A stretch of DNA of 64,000 bases from Prochlorococcus sp. AG-347-M15 (GCA_003281185.1 QCCS01000001.1:1-64000), one strand, 5' to 3'. Shown: positions 52,296 to 62,759, counted from the stretch's first letter. Program-made: numbers and translations. Notes: a model not told the origin generated them from the sequence alone.

Positions 52296-54599
52296 TTAGC
52301 CCAGGCCGAAAAGGCGAGCATGGAAGAAGGCCCATGTGGTAGCAATACCACCAACAAGGAAGTGTGTTACACCTACTGCTCTACCCTGAGTGATAGATAA
52401 AGCTCTTGGTTGAATGGTTGGAGCAACTTTAAGCTTGTTATGTGCCCAAACAATTGATTCGAATAATTCTTGCCAATATCCTCGCCCACTAAAGAGGAAC
52501 ATTAAACTAAAAGCCCAAATGAAGTGAGCTCCTAAGAACATCAAACCGTACATGCTTATGGATTGACCATAACTTGTTAATACTTGAGAAGCTTGCGCCC
52601 AAAGGAAATCTCTTAACCAACCATTAATAGTAATAGAACTTTGTGCGAAATTACCTCCAGTAAGTCCCCAAACATCACTCTGCATTTTCCAAGAGAAGTG
52701 GAAAATAACTATTGATAAACAGTTATACATCCAGAAAAGGGCTAAGAACACGTGATCCCATGAAGAAACTTGACATGTACCACCTCTTCCAGGACCATCA
52801 CAAGGAAATCTAAATCCTAAAGAAGCCTTATCAGGGATCAACCTTGAACTTCTTGCATAAAGTACCCCTTTGAGAAGTATCAAAACAGTTACATGGATTT
52901 GGAAAGCATGGATATGATGAATCATTAAATCAGCTGTCCCTAATTGGATTGGGGCTATAGCAACCTTTCCACCAACTTCAACTAAACTCCCATTAAAAAC
53001 CTCACTTAAAGCTTTGTGAGGTAAAGCTTCTGCAGTACCTGCTAAAAGAGAAGTTCCAACAGCTGATGCTTGAATACTCTGTACCCATTGAGCAAAAATT
53101 GGTTGAAGTTGGATTGCAGAATCACTAAACATATCTTGGGGTCTACCCAAAGCTCTCATAGTATCGTTGTGAATATAAAGACCAAAACTATGGAATCCTA
53201 ACCACATACATACCCAATTCAAGTGACTGATTAAGGCGTCTCTAGCTTTTAGAATTCTGTCTAATACATTATCAATGTGTTTTGCTGGATCGTAGTCTCT
53301 CACCATTGCAATTCCAGCGTGCGCCCCGGCTCCTACTATGAATAATCCACCTATCCACATGTGATGAGTAAATAATCCAAGAACTGTCATATAGTCAGTA
53401 GCTATATATGGGTATGGAGGCATCGCATACATGTGATGAGATACGAGTATACTTATTGATCCAAGCATTGCAAGGTTTACCGCAAGCTGGGCATGTCTAC
53501 TTTCTGCCATGAACTCAAAAAGACCTTGATGACCTTTAGGAGCAGGGAATAATATTGGGTCTCCTTGCTGTGAATCTAATATTTCTTTCATACTATGACC
53601 AATACCGTAATTGGTTCTATACATGTGACCACCAATAATTGCAATTACACCAAAAGCTAAATGATGATGTGAAATGTCAGTCATCCATAAGCTTCCAGTC
53701 ACAGGATTAAGACCACCTTTGAAAGTAAGGAAGTCAGAAAAAGCTAACCAGTTTAAACTAAAGAAATTACCTGTACCACTTGCTAATCCTGGAAATATTT
53801 GACCAATAATTTGTGGATCACAAAGTTGATGCGGCATAGGCATATCTGCAATGGTTGCTATTTCTTTCCCATTAATTACTAAAGGGGAGCCAGCATCAAT
53901 TGCATCTAAGAGGGCTGCTGTAGGAGCTCCTATATGAATACAATGACCAGCCCATGCTAGTGATCCTAGCCCTACTAAACCAGCTATATGGTGGTTAAGC
54001 ATAGACTCAATGTCTTGGAACCACTCCATTTTTGGAGCTGCTTTGTGATAATGAAAAATTCCAGCATGAAGCATTAGTGCAGCCATCACTACAGCGCCTA
54101 TTGCTAAAGCCATCAATTCACTTTCATTGGTTATTCCCCATGCTCGCCACATGTGGAATATTCCTGAGCTGATTTGTATCCCGTTATAGTTAGCACCCAG
54201 ATCAGCATTAAGCATTTCTTGACCCACGATGGCCCAAACTTGCTGAGCTCCAGGTTTAACATGGGTGGGGTCAGCTAACCAACCTGAATAATTAGAAAAT
54301 CTAGCTCCATGGAAGAATGCGGCACTCATCCATATGAAAATGACTGCAAGATGCCCAAAATGAGCTGAAAAGATTTTTCTTGTTGCTTCTTCAGCATCGC
54401 CTGTATGGACATCAAAATCATGCGCATCTGCATGCAAATTCCAGATCCAAGTTGTAGTCTTAGGACCCTTAGATAATTTACTTGACCAGAAACCTGGCTT
54501 ATCTAATTTGGCAAAATCAATAGGTCTTGGATCCGCCTTTACGGGATCTTCCAAAACTTTTTTGTTTTTTTCTCCACTTTCTGGTGGGCTGATGGTCAT
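52296..54599 (-). CDS. psaA: Photosystem I P700 chlorophyll apoprotein A1 (PsaA)
   Basis: The 767-residue protein is the partner of PsaB. Its FX loop [15 protein letters not shown] provides two of the four 4Fe-4S ligands. Eleven spans and the conserved histidine-rich antenna helices are present, ending [16 protein letters not shown] ribosome-binding site lies just upstream of the ATG. It is the promoter-proximal gene of psaA-psaB, with a 330-base upstream region carrying dyads. Confidence 0.98.
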   Translation of the reverse strand: MTISPPESGEKNKKVLEDPVKADPRPIDFAKLDKPGFWSSKLSKGPKTTTWIWNLHADAHDFDVHTGDAEEATRKIFSAHFGHLAVIFIWMSAAFFHGARFSNYSGWLADPTHVKPGAQQVWAIVGQEMLNADLGANYNGIQISSGIFHMWRAWGITNESELMALAIGAVVMAALMLHAGIFHYHKAAPKMEWFQDIESMLNHHIAGLVGLGSLAWAGHCIHIGAPTAALLDAIDAGSPLVINGKEIATIADMPMPHQLCDPQIIGQIFPGLASGTGNFFSLNWLAFSDFLTFKGGLNPVTGSLWMTDISHHHLAFGVIAIIGGHMYRTNYGIGHSMKEILDSQQGDPILFPAPKGHQGLFEFMAESRHAQLAVNLAMLGSISILVSHHMYAMPPYPYIATDYMTVLGLFTHHMWIGGLFIVGAGAHAGIAMVRDYDPAKHIDNVLDRILKARDALISHLNWVCMWLGFHSFGLYIHNDTMRALGRPQDMFSDSAIQLQPIFAQWVQSIQASAVGTSLLAGTAEALPHKALSEVFNGSLVEVGGKVAIAPIQLGTADLMIHHIHAFQIHVTVLILLKGVLYARSSRLIPDKASLGFRFPCDGPGRGGTCQVSSWDHVFLALFWMYNCLSIVIFHFSWKMQSDVWGLTGGNFAQSSITINGWLRDFLWAQASQVLTSYGQSISMYGLMFLGAHFIWAFSLMFLFSGRGYWQELFESIVWAHNKLKVAPTIQPRALSITQGRAVGVTHFLVGGIATTWAFFHARLFGLG

Positions 54600-54929
54600 C
54601 TAGCACCTCGAAATAATTGACATTAAAGCCGATTGATCCGATCTTGGGCTTATTTCGATAATAGACTCAAGACAACGAATTAATCAGAACTTTATATATT
54701 CGTTTCAAAAATAATAAGGCAAAGATTCTTTCGTTATGCATTAACGTAACAAATGTTCTAATGATTGTTACTATATGAATATTTTGTTAAATTCTAGTCT
54801 ACAACTAAATTGTGAGTATTTTTACCCAAATTTTGTATAGAATTCTTAAATTTTTTTTTATATTTCATAGAAATTTTTAAACTATACCGAAGGTATATAA
54901 TTTCAACATAACGAACAAATTTTTCTGAT
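54600..54929 (-). promoter_or_regulatory. psaA upstream region with nested dyads
   Basis: This 330-base spacer between psaA and the divergent cobJ has no supported gene. At 54732-54746 lies CGTTA-N5-TAACG; directly overlapping it at 54746-54771 is GTAACAA-N12-TTGTTAC. They share the GTTA(C) core. On the minus strand GTTACGTTAATG partly resembles one half of the HLR1 box used by RpaB at photosystem genes, but a full HLR1 (two halves 4 bases apart) is not present. Candidate -10 boxes for psaA, TATTAT or TATATA, lie at about 54658-54663 and 54693-54698. The cobJ promoter must also be here. Confidence 0.5.
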
Positions 54930-56732
54930 TTGAAAGGAATCGCAATAGGTCTATCTAGTAATTCAAAAGCAATCTTAAAAAGGCTAGAGAAAACAGAATT
55001 TGTCAATGATATATATATTGCAGGTTCTTCAAAAGATGACGGGAAAGAAAATAAACTTATTCAAATACAAAAACCTAGAGAAATCTTACTTAAACAATGG
55101 CCTGAGATAGATTTAATAATTTTTATAGGCTCAATTGCTGCATCAATACGAATAATAAATTCTTTTTTAACCTCTAAAGATAAAGATCCTGGAGTAATAG
55201 TTATAGATAATCAATGTTCCAAGATAGTTCCTTTAATTGGCTTACATCAGTCAAATACTCAAAATATTGCATATCAAATCGCTAGTTTACTTGGTGGTGA
55301 AATAATAGACACTAATAATTCCAAAGATCAAGGCTTCTTAAATCTTGATGCATTTGGGAATCAATGGGGTTGGAAAAGATCTGGCGACATAAAGGATTGG
55401 TCAAAACTAGTAATTAAACAAGCTAAGAATGAAGAAATATTTTGCAAACAATTATCTGGTAATAGCTTATGGAAAACTTCAGAATCAGGGGAGATTATTA
55501 ATCAAATTAATGAAAAAGAAATTGAAAAACCAGATACAACATTTCATGTGAGTATATTTGAAAATAATAAAAAAAATTGGCATCCGCCCGTATTATGGAT
55601 AGGCATTGGATGTGAAAGAAATACAAGAAAAGAATTAATTGCAAATTCTTTAAATAATTTTTTGAAGTCAGGAAATTTATCAAAGAAATCAATTGCGGGA
55701 TTTGCAACTATCGATATAAAAAAGGATGAAAAAGGAATTTTAGAACTTTCTGAAGAAAAAAACTTGCCTATAAAGTTTTTTAGTAAAGAAGATCTTTCAA
55801 AAATAATTGTTCCAAATCCATCAAATGTAGTGCAAAAGGAAATTGGCACACCTTCTGTAGCAGAAGCTTCTTGCTTACTCGCAGCAGGAGAAGAAGCAAA
55901 ATTATTAGAAGAAAAAAGAATTTTTAAAAATCAATCTGGGGCAGTAACTATCGCTGTAGCAGAATCAAAAAATCAATATAATCCAACTAATGGCGAAATA
56001 CATATTATTGGAAGTGGGCCTGGTGATATCTCCTTCTTAACAAGTAATGCAAAAAAAGCACTTTCAAGATGTACTGTTTGGACCGGATACAAAATGTATT
56101 TAGATTTAATTAAGTCCTTAAAAAGGAGTGACCAAGTCTTAATTGAAAGTAAACTTACTGAAGAAAAAGAGAGATGCAGGAAAGCAATTAAACTTGCAGA
56201 GGAAGGAATAAAAGTGGCTTTAATTTCTTCAGGTGAATCTGGCTTTTATGGCATGGCAGGTTTACTTTTAGAATTACTTCAAAAAATCAAAAAAGAATAT
56301 AGACCTTACTTTGAAATACATCCGGGTATAAGTAGTGTTCAATTAGCTGCTGCGATTAGTGGAGCACCACTAATGAATGACTTTTGTTCAATAAGCTTAA
56401 GCGATAAATTAACTCCATGGTCTTTAATAAAAAAAAGAATTGAAGGAGCTCTTGTGGGTGACTTCGTAATAGCTTTATTTAATCCTCAATCCATTGAAAG
56501 AAATTGGCAACTAAAAAGTGTAATAGATATTTGTTTAAAATCTAGGCATGGTAATACTCCAGTTTTAATAGCTAGACAAGTAGGGAGAGAAAATCAAACC
56601 AAAAAATTTTTTACTTTAAAAAACATTCCTTTTAAAGAGATTGATATGTTATCAATCATTATTATTGGTAATTCTCAAACAACATTAGTTGACGAAATAT
56701 TTCTTACTCCTAGAGGATATTTACAAAATTAA
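54930..56732 (+). CDS. cobJ: CbiG-CobJ fusion: cobalamin ring contraction and precorrin-3B C17-methyltransferase
   Basis: The 600-residue protein joins two cobalamin-pathway enzymes. Residues about 1-345 resemble CbiG: the N-terminal part includes LIIFIGSIAASIRII and VIVIDNQCSKIVPLIGLHQ, and the C-terminal part WIGIGCERNTRKE and GTPSVAEASCLLA. Residues about 355-600 are the SAM-dependent CobJ/CbiH methyltransferase (IHIIGSGPGDISFLT, VALISSGESGFYGMAG, LFNPQSIERNWQL). CbiG opens the ring lactone and CobJ methylates C17. The TTG start at 54930 is used because the core begins immediately. Such fusions are usual in cyanobacteria; Prochlorococcus makes pseudocobalamin. Confidence 0.9.
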   Translation: MKGIAIGLSSNSKAILKRLEKTEFVNDIYIAGSSKDDGKENKLIQIQKPREILLKQWPEIDLIIFIGSIAASIRIINSFLTSKDKDPGVIVIDNQCSKIVPLIGLHQSNTQNIAYQIASLLGGEIIDTNNSKDQGFLNLDAFGNQWGWKRSGDIKDWSKLVIKQAKNEEIFCKQLSGNSLWKTSESGEIINQINEKEIEKPDTTFHVSIFENNKKNWHPPVLWIGIGCERNTRKELIANSLNNFLKSGNLSKKSIAGFATIDIKKDEKGILELSEEKNLPIKFFSKEDLSKIIVPNPSNVVQKEIGTPSVAEASCLLAAGEEAKLLEEKRIFKNQSGAVTIAVAESKNQYNPTNGEIHIIGSGPGDISFLTSNAKKALSRCTVWTGYKMYLDLIKSLKRSDQVLIESKLTEEKERCRKAIKLAEEGIKVALISSGESGFYGMAGLLLELLQKIKKEYRPYFEIHPGISSVQLAAAISGAPLMNDFCSISLSDKLTPWSLIKKRIEGALVGDFVIALFNPQSIERNWQLKSVIDICLKSRHGNTPVLIARQVGRENQTKKFFTLKNIPFKEIDMLSIIIIGNSQTTLVDEIFLTPRGYLQN

Positions 56733-56827
56733 GTTTAGATAATCCATTTTTAATAAATAAAGTGTTTTTCTTTGCTTTTTCTTAATAAGAATATTAATCT
56801 TTTATAATAAAGATTGGTAAAAATTAA

Positions 56828-57616
56828 TTGAAAAATATTGGTTTAATTCTTTTTGATATCGATGGGGTAATCCGCAGCGTAGAAAATAGTTACAGACTTT
56901 CATTAAAAAAAACAGTTTTCAAATTTTCAGGTTGGGAGCCAAGTTATATAGACATTGATAATGCAAAAAATGAAGGAATCTGGAATAATGACTGGGATTT
57001 AAGTTTAGAACTTATAAAAAAATATATAAAAAAAGAGAACTTAAACCTTAAAATTCCTTCAAGAGAGGAAATAGTAAAAAGTTTTGAAGAGTTTTACTTT
57101 GGTGGAGATCCAAATAAAGATAGTAAATATTGGTCTGGCTATATAAAAAATGAGGAGTTATTAGTTGACAAAAAGTTTTTTGATTTGATTCAAGGCAATG
57201 GAATAATCTGGGGTTTTGTTAGTGGTGCAGAGTCTGCTTCTGCGAAATTTGTTTTAGAAAAAAGACTTGGACTAAAATCACCTCCATTAATATCTATGGG
57301 AGATGCCCCTGACAAGCCTGATCCTAAAGGCTTTATTAACTTATCAAAAAAGCTTATTGGAGATAAACTTGACGAATCAAATATTCCCATCGCATATGTA
57401 GGAGATACTATTGCAGATATAAATACAGTTATAAACGCTAGAAAGGAAATACCATCTCAGAAATTCATAAGTATCGGAATAGCTCCTCCTCATTTACATT
57501 TAAATTCTCGATTAAGAGAACGTAATTTTTACGAAACAAATCTTAGAAATGCTGGTGCTGATTTGATTTTAAATTCTATTTATGACCTTAAAGATATTAA
57601 TCTTGACTTGTTTTAA
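56828..57616 (+). CDS. HAD-family hydrolase, TIGR01548-type subgroup
   Basis: The 262-residue protein has HAD motif I FDIDGVIRS (Asp10, Asp12), motif II FVSGAE, a lysine in the KPDPKGF segment and the aspartate motif YVGDTIADI. The helical cap between about residues 20 and 120 is of the C1 type. From memory, cyanobacterial relatives form the HAD subfamily hypothetical group TIGR01548; no substrate is established. The start at 56828 is TTG (TTGAAAAATATTGG) because no ATG precedes the motif. It is convergent with tRNA-Ser. Confidence 0.83.
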   Translation: MKNIGLILFDIDGVIRSVENSYRLSLKKTVFKFSGWEPSYIDIDNAKNEGIWNNDWDLSLELIKKYIKKENLNLKIPSREEIVKSFEEFYFGGDPNKDSKYWSGYIKNEELLVDKKFFDLIQGNGIIWGFVSGAESASAKFVLEKRLGLKSPPLISMGDAPDKPDPKGFINLSKKLIGDKLDESNIPIAYVGDTIADINTVINARKEIPSQKFISIGIAPPHLHLNSRLRERNFYETNLRNAGADLILNSIYDLKDINLDLF

Positions 57617-57651
57617 AACAAATATTAATTAAAAAAAATTTTGAAAAATTA

Positions 57652-57740
57652 CGGAGAGGGAGGGATTCGAACCCTCGACAAAAGTTACCTCCTGTAACTC
57701 CTTAGCAGGGAGCCGCTTTCAACCACTCAGCCACCTCTCC
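57652..57740 (-). tRNA. tRNA-Ser (anticodon GCU)
   Basis: On the minus strand the 89-base sequence has acceptor GGAGAGG pairing with CCTCTCC and a D arm GCTGAGTGG. The anticodon stem GCTCC/GGAGT encloses CTGCTAA, giving GCU for serine AGC/AGU. A long variable arm (TACAGGAGGTAACTTTTG) and the T loop GGTTCGAATCC follow. The long variable arm confirms a class II serine tRNA. The 3' CCA is not encoded. Confidence 0.95.
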
Positions 57741-57801
57741 AATTCTTATACATTATCAATTTTTTTGCAAACATTCAAAATAATTTATTTAATCGAAATG
57801 T

Positions 57802-59001
57802 CTAATCAACTTGAACTCTGGGTAGTCTATTTTTAAAAGAACAAAGAATTTCCCACGGGATAGTATTAGATTCTCTTGCCCAATCAAGAGGAGAAATTGT
57901 TTTGTCTCCGTCAGATCCTAGTAATATCAAAGTACTACCAATTTTAATTTCATTTGAACCTGTTATATCCACCATCATTTGATCCATAGTTATTGATCCA
58001 ACTTGAGGATAAAATTTATTATTATGGATAACGTTTATCTTGCCTGAAAGATTTCTTGGTACTCCATCTGCGTAACCAATACTTAATACAGCTAACTTAG
58101 TTTTTCTGGTACTTACAAACTTTCCTCCATAACTTACACCTACACCAGATTCAATAAATCTAATAAAAGCTACTTTAACTTTCAGAAATAAAGCTGGTTC
58201 AAGAGATAAATTTTTATCTATTGTTGTTAGCGGACTATATCCATACATTGATAGCCCAACACGTACCATATGAAAATGAAAATCTCTATTAAGAAGCATA
58301 CCCGCTGAATTAGCCAAATGAATCTTGATTTTATGACTTCTATCAATGCTAATTTCCTCTAATAATTTCTTAAACTTCTGCATTTGCAGTTGGGTACTAC
58401 TTTGAGGATCTAATGAGTTAAGTTGATCCGCCGATGATAAATGACTATAAATTCCTTCTATAGAAATATTTTCAAAAGATTTTATTTTTTCAAATTGCTG
58501 AACAAATTTATTACATTCAAATCCTAATCTTGACATTCCAGTATCAACTTTAAGATGTAAGGAAAATTTTAACCCGAATTGCTTTCCAATATTATTGCAA
58601 ATTAAACATTCCCTCATACTACTAATAGTCGGCATAAGTTTATTTTGAAAAGATATTATCAAATCACTTTTCGTATATAAATTTCCAAGTATAAGAATTG
58701 GTTTTTCAACTCCAGAAGAACGAAGCTTTATCCCTTCTTTTAAAGTAGCGACTCCTAATTGAGAAGCGCCGCCTCTAATGGCATATTCAGATACTACTTT
58801 TGCATCATGTCCATATCCATCCGCTTTAACAACTGCCATAAATTGACAACTTTTACTTAATTTAGATCTTAACTGCCTTACATTTGTCTCTAGTGCTTTA
58901 CCTCTAACTTCAATCCATGCTCTTTGTTTTGGATCTAAATCTTTTTCGAAAATTGGAAATTTATCAAAATTAAATTCATGATTTGTTTTCCGAATTTGCA
59001 T
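57802..59001 (-). CDS. alr: Alanine racemase
   Basis: Alr makes D-alanine for peptidoglycan. The 399-residue protein has the pyridoxal-phosphate lysine Lys59 (AVVKADGYGHD), the TIM barrel motifs HLKVDTGMSRLGF and VRVGLSMYGYSP, and the second-base tyrosine in GVGVSYGGKF (about 290). A slightly long N-terminal tail precedes the barrel. It is divergent from the HNH gene with about 68 bases between. Confidence 0.94.
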   Translation of the reverse strand: MQIRKTNHEFNFDKFPIFEKDLDPKQRAWIEVRGKALETNVRQLRSKLSKSCQFMAVVKADGYGHDAKVVSEYAIRGGASQLGVATLKEGIKLRSSGVEKPILILGNLYTKSDLIISFQNKLMPTISSMRECLICNNIGKQFGLKFSLHLKVDTGMSRLGFECNKFVQQFEKIKSFENISIEGIYSHLSSADQLNSLDPQSSTQLQMQKFKKLLEEISIDRSHKIKIHLANSAGMLLNRDFHFHMVRVGLSMYGYSPLTTIDKNLSLEPALFLKVKVAFIRFIESGVGVSYGGKFVSTRKTKLAVLSIGYADGVPRNLSGKINVIHNNKFYPQVGSITMDQMMVDITGSNEIKIGSTLILLGSDGDKTISPLDWARESNTIPWEILCSFKNRLPRVQVD

Positions 59002-59069
59002 TAACTTTGCACAAATGTATGCGCTTATTTGAATATACAGTTAGCATGACATGTAAATTGTATTTTGGC

Positions 59070-59576
59070 ATGGGCCAGACTCTAGTTTTAAATGCATCTT
59101 ATGAACCTTTAAACATCACTTCTTGGCGGAGAGCTGTAATTTTGATGATCAAAGGTAAAGCAGAGAGCTTAGAGGAAGATAAATCTTATTCAATACATTG
59201 CGGAAGAAAATTGCCTACAGTTATAAGACTGCGTTATTACGTTAAAGTGCCTTTTAGAGAAGTTTCTTTAACAAGAAAAAATATTCTCCTAAGAGATAAT
59301 AATGCTTGCCAATACTGTAGTTATAAAGGAAGTGATTTATCAATTGATCATGTTTTACCGAGAAGCAGAGGTGGAACTGATAACTGGGAAAATGTTACTA
59401 CAGCATGTCTTAGATGTAATGTACAAAAAGGGAACCGCACCCCAGAAGAGGCAAATATGCCTTTAAAACGAAAGCCCTATCGTCCACTAAGTAATCTCAA
59501 TTTTGAGGCCACGAGACAAATCGACTCTGGCAAACATAAAGAATGGAGTAAATACGTTATAGGAGTAGCAATTTAA
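59070..59576 (+). CDS. HNH endonuclease-domain protein
   Basis: I start at ATG 59070 (MGQTLVLNASYEPLNITSW), which matches the conserved start of the cyanobacterial family; an ATG 29 codons upstream overlaps alr and is unlikely. The 168-residue protein has an HNH/zinc module: CQYC, LSIDHVLPRSRGGTDNWENV and CLRCN, with the His-Asn-His arrangement in DHVLPRSRGGTDNWENV. This stand-alone HNH is conserved in cyanobacteria. Whether it cuts DNA in vivo is unknown. Confidence 0.9.
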   Translation: MGQTLVLNASYEPLNITSWRRAVILMIKGKAESLEEDKSYSIHCGRKLPTVIRLRYYVKVPFREVSLTRKNILLRDNNACQYCSYKGSDLSIDHVLPRSRGGTDNWENVTTACLRCNVQKGNRTPEEANMPLKRKPYRPLSNLNFEATRQIDSGKHKEWSKYVIGVAI

Positions 59577-59587
59577 AAAAATAAATT

Positions 59588-60682
59588 CTAATTTACTTCG
59601 TTATTAAAATCTTCCATCATTCTCTTTTGTTCTTGAGCTATGCATGCATCAATCACTTCATCCAATTGACCGGCGAGAATTGGTTCAAGTGAGAAATTGG
59701 AACCTAATCTATGATCAGTTGTCCTATTATCTTTAAAATTATAAGTTCTAATTTTTTCACTCCTGTCACCTGTTCCAACTTGTGAGAGTCTTTGTGATCT
59801 TTCTTTTGCGTTAGCTTCTTTTAATTGAATTTCATATAATTTAGCTCTTAAAATTTCCATTGCTCGTTCGCGATTTTGCAATTGTGATCTCTCTTGAGTA
59901 CAAAAAACTCTTATTCCTGTGGGCTTGTGTAGAAGATCAATAGCAGTCTCAACTTTATTAACATTTTGTCCACCTGCACCCCCAGATCTTGCTGTACCTA
60001 CCTCTAAATCTGTAGGATCAATCTTAACTTCAACAGGATCTGCCTCAGGCATAACAGCAACAGTGGCTGTAGAAGTGTGAACTCTACCTTGAGATTCGGT
60101 AGCTGGAACTCTTTGGACTCTGTGTACACCAGCTTCAAATTTAAGTTGGCTATATACAGAATCTCCCTTAACGGAAATAACTAACTCCTTAAATCCTCCC
60201 ATATCTGACTCAGAAGCACTAATAGGTTTTACAGACCATCCAATTTTTTGTCCATATCTTTCATACATTCTCGCTAAATCACCCGCCCATATACAGGCCT
60301 CATTCCCTCCAGCACCGGCTCTAATTTCTAACATTACACTTCTTTCATCTCTAGGATCTTTGGGTAATAAGGCGATTGTAGTTTTTTGTATAAGTGCGTT
60401 CTTCATTTCCTCTAAATTAATTAGCTCTTCATTTATTAAGGATTCCATCTCTTTATCATTTCTATTCTCTTTAAGAAGATTTTTTGAATCTTCAATTTCC
60501 TTATCGATATCAAGCAAATTATTAAAATCAATCACCAAAGGTTCCAATTTTGATCTTTCTCTTGCTATTGATTCTAGTTTTTTAGGATCATTAGCTATAT
60601 CAGGATCTGCAAGCTGCACTTCCAAATTTTCAAAACTTTCTGCAGCAGTTTTCAACCTTGCAATTAGTGTTGAGTATTCCAA
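59588..60682 (-). CDS. prfA: Peptide chain release factor 1
   Basis: RF1 reads UAA and UAG and triggers peptide release. The 364-residue protein has the RF1-type recognition tripeptide PAT ([14 protein letters not shown]) and the universal GGQ near residue 235 ([11 protein letters not shown]), whose glutamine is normally methylated. The length is normal. It is the last gene of rpoA-rplQ-truA-rplM-rpsI-rpmE-prfA, 28 bases after rpmE. Confidence 0.97.
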   Translation of the reverse strand: MEYSTLIARLKTAAESFENLEVQLADPDIANDPKKLESIARERSKLEPLVIDFNNLLDIDKEIEDSKNLLKENRNDKEMESLINEELINLEEMKNALIQKTTIALLPKDPRDERSVMLEIRAGAGGNEACIWAGDLARMYERYGQKIGWSVKPISASESDMGGFKELVISVKGDSVYSQLKFEAGVHRVQRVPATESQGRVHTSTATVAVMPEADPVEVKIDPTDLEVGTARSGGAGGQNVNKVETAIDLLHKPTGIRVFCTQERSQLQNRERAMEILRAKLYEIQLKEANAKERSQRLSQVGTGDRSEKIRTYNFKDNRTTDHRLGSNFSLEPILAGQLDEVIDACIAQEQKRMMEDFNNEVN

Positions 60683-60710
60683 TTGAAATTATGCTTAATT
60701 TTTTAAAATT

Positions 60711-60971
60711 CTATTTACTAGAATTTTTTTCTTCTTTTTTCTTTTTTGATGTAGCAGAATCAGCTGAACCCATTCCATATTTTTTCATAAACCTATCAAC
60801 TCTACCTTCTGTATCAAGAATTTTCTGAGTTCCAGTGAAGAAAGGATGATTACCACTCCATACATCGACATGTAGTTCAGGCTGCGTTGAGCCTGTAGTC
60901 ATTACAACTTCACCATTACAAATAACTTTTGCATTTGGATACCATTTTGGGTGAATTTCTGATTTTGGCAT
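60711..60971 (-). CDS. rpmE: 50S ribosomal protein L31
   Basis: The 86-residue protein begins MPKSEIHPKWYPNAKVICNG and has VDVWSGNHPFFTGTQKILDTEGRVDRF, the L31 signature. The zinc-type cysteines of the longer family form are reduced to one in this version, and a lysine-rich tail (TSKKKKEEKNSSK) follows. L31 bridges the ribosomal subunits. It is 14 bases downstream of rpsI. Confidence 0.96.
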   Translation of the reverse strand: MPKSEIHPKWYPNAKVICNGEVVMTTGSTQPELHVDVWSGNHPFFTGTQKILDTEGRVDRFMKKYGMGSADSATSKKKKEEKNSSK

Positions 60972-60985
60972 AATTAAAAATTTAT

Positions 60986-61396
60986 TTAACGTTTAGAGAA
61001 TTGTGGAGCTTTCCTTGCTTTTTTAAGACCATATTTTCTTCTTTCTTTAGCTCTAGGGTCTCGACTGAGATGGCCTTCAGTTTTTAGCGGTTTCCTGTTA
61101 TCTATAGATAATTCGCAAAGTGCTCTTGCTACTCCTTGTTTAATAGCGTCTGCTTGACCTGTCAATCCACCACCAAAAACATTTACAAGAACATCATAAG
61201 AATTTTCTAGGCCTAGTGTTTGCAAAGGTGCTTTTATTGAATTTAAGTGCAAAGGATTAAAGTTTAAGTAATCATCTCCAGAACGATCATTAATTTTAAT
61301 TTGTCCATTCCCTGGGATCAAACGAACTCTAGCTACTGAAGTCTTTCTTCTTCCAGTTCCCCAATACACAGCTTTGTTTTTTATTTGACTATTCAT
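60986..61396 (-). CDS. rpsI: 30S ribosomal protein S9
   Basis: The 136-residue protein carries [42 protein letters not shown] and the C-terminal [14 protein letters not shown] that contacts P-site tRNA. It follows rplM by nine bases, the usual L13-S9 pair. Confidence 0.98.
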   Translation of the reverse strand: MNSQIKNKAVYWGTGRRKTSVARVRLIPGNGQIKINDRSGDDYLNFNPLHLNSIKAPLQTLGLENSYDVLVNVFGGGLTGQADAIKQGVARALCELSIDNRKPLKTEGHLSRDPRAKERRKYGLKKARKAPQFSKR

Positions 61397-61405
61397 TTTG
61401 ATAAA

Positions 61406-61837
61406 TTAACTATTTAATAATACAGGATTCTGAGCAGCATGAGGATGATCAGTACCTTTATAAACTTTTAGTTTTTTAAATTGCAGTCTTCCTAAAGAGT
61501 TATGCGGAAGCATACCCTTTACAGCTTGCTCGATGATTCTTTCAGGAATTCTCTCTTGAAGAGATTCAAATTTTTCAATTTTCATTCCACCAGGTCTACC
61601 AGAATGTCTTCTATACAACTTTTGTGATGCTTTTTTTCCTGTAACCTCAACTTTTTCGGCATTTACAACAATGACAAAATCTCCAGTATCTAAATGAGGA
61701 GTAAATGTTGGTTTATTTTTACCTCTTAATACATTTGCAATCTCTGTAGCAAGTCTTCCAAGTGTCTTATCTTTTGCGTCAACTAAAAACCAATTTCTTT
61801 CAATCGATTCTAAAGACGGGGTAATTGTTTTATTCAT
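61406..61837 (-). CDS. rplM: 50S ribosomal protein L13
   Basis: The 143-residue protein has the L13 signature [38 protein letters not shown], and [20 protein letters not shown]. It heads the rplM-rpsI-rpmE-prfA stretch. A 115-base spacer upstream to truA holds an inverted repeat and a likely promoter, so it may be separately expressed. Confidence 0.97.
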   Translation of the reverse strand: MNKTITPSLESIERNWFLVDAKDKTLGRLATEIANVLRGKNKPTFTPHLDTGDFVIVVNAEKVEVTGKKASQKLYRRHSGRPGGMKIEKFESLQERIPERIIEQAVKGMLPHNSLGRLQFKKLKVYKGTDHPHAAQNPVLLNS

Positions 61838-61955
61838 TTACCAAATTTATGAAAATAAATTTAAAGTTAGTCCTAAATTCTACCCTATCGTAGGAATATT
61901 AAACAACAATTTTGGATGATTTAAACAAAAAAATTTGCTAATTTCAATATTCCTA
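61838..61955 (-). promoter_or_regulatory. Spacer with inverted repeat and likely promoter for rplM
   Basis: TAGGAATATT (61891-61900) and AATATTCCTA (61946-61955) are perfect inverted copies, 45 bases apart; the second covers the truA stop. Downstream on the minus strand, TAGAAT near 61878-61883 is a plausible -10 for rplM. The pair could loop as RNA or bind a protein as two sites. Function is unknown. Confidence 0.45.
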
Positions 61956-62759
61956 AGAAAAACCCTTAATTAAAAATACTGGAAAAAAATCATTATTTTT
62001 GATCTTTTTAAAAACATTTTCTTCATAAACAGCATTAACAAAGCATAATCCTTTTGCGGGCGCAGATTCTTTAACTTCATTTTTCTTTTTATTTAACCAT
62101 CTATCTGTAAAAGTTTCTGGCGATATTTTTTTTTCTCCAACTAACACTAGTTGACCAACAATTAAACGAACCATTCCATAGAGAAAACCAGTAGCCTTAA
62201 TATCAACTAAAATAATATCCTCTACTCTTTGAATATCTATATTTTTTATTTTTGTAATAGAGTTTCTTCTACTACTTCCACTTTTCTGAAAAGCGAAAAA
62301 ATCATGCTCTCCCTCCATTATCTTTGATGCATTTGACATTAAAACTTCATCTAATACTTTTTGGTATCTATGCCATGACCAATTATTTATGAATAAGTTT
62401 GGGAATTTACCGTTATTAATGACATATCGGTAATGTCTATAAATTGCTGAATAACATGCATGCCAATTATCTTTAACTGCTACCGATTCCAAGATTCTAA
62501 TAGTTGGTGGTAAAAGACTATTTAGTACATCTGAATAACTATTGCCTGGAATAACACAATCAATATCAAAATGTACTACTTGGCCAGATGCATGAACTCC
62601 CGCATCAGTTCTGCCTGCGGCAAAAGTCTTTACGGCATGATCTGAAATCTTAAAAAGAGCTTTCTCAAGAATTTCTTGAACCGAAATTGCATTTTTTTGT
62701 CTTTGCCAACCTGAATAATTAGATCCATCGTATTGGACTAGTAAAGCTACCCTTTTCAA
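61953..62759 (-). CDS. truA: tRNA pseudouridine(38-40) synthase TruA
   Basis: TruA modifies uridines 38-40 in tRNA anticodon stems. The 268-residue protein has the catalytic Asp52 in AAGRTDAGVHASGQVVHFD, the N-terminal VQYDGSNYSGWQRQ and FLYGMVRLIVG near the C-terminus. It is 38 bases downstream of rplQ in the ribosomal cluster. Confidence 0.96.
   Translation of the reverse strand: MKRVALLVQYDGSNYSGWQRQKNAISVQEILEKALFKISDHAVKTFAAGRTDAGVHASGQVVHFDIDCVIPGNSYSDVLNSLLPPTIRILESVAVKDNWHACYSAIYRHYRYVINNGKFPNLFINNWSWHRYQKVLDEVLMSNASKIMEGEHDFFAFQKSGSSRRNSITKIKNIDIQRVEDIILVDIKATGFLYGMVRLIVGQLVLVGEKKISPETFTDRWLNKKKNEVKESAPAKGLCFVNAVYEENVFKKIKNNDFFPVFLIKGFS

Noticed and set aside
54794-55006. Minus-strand frame opposite the start of cobJ
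   Set aside because: Lysine/asparagine-rich translation with no family features, lying antisense to the conserved CbiG N-terminus.
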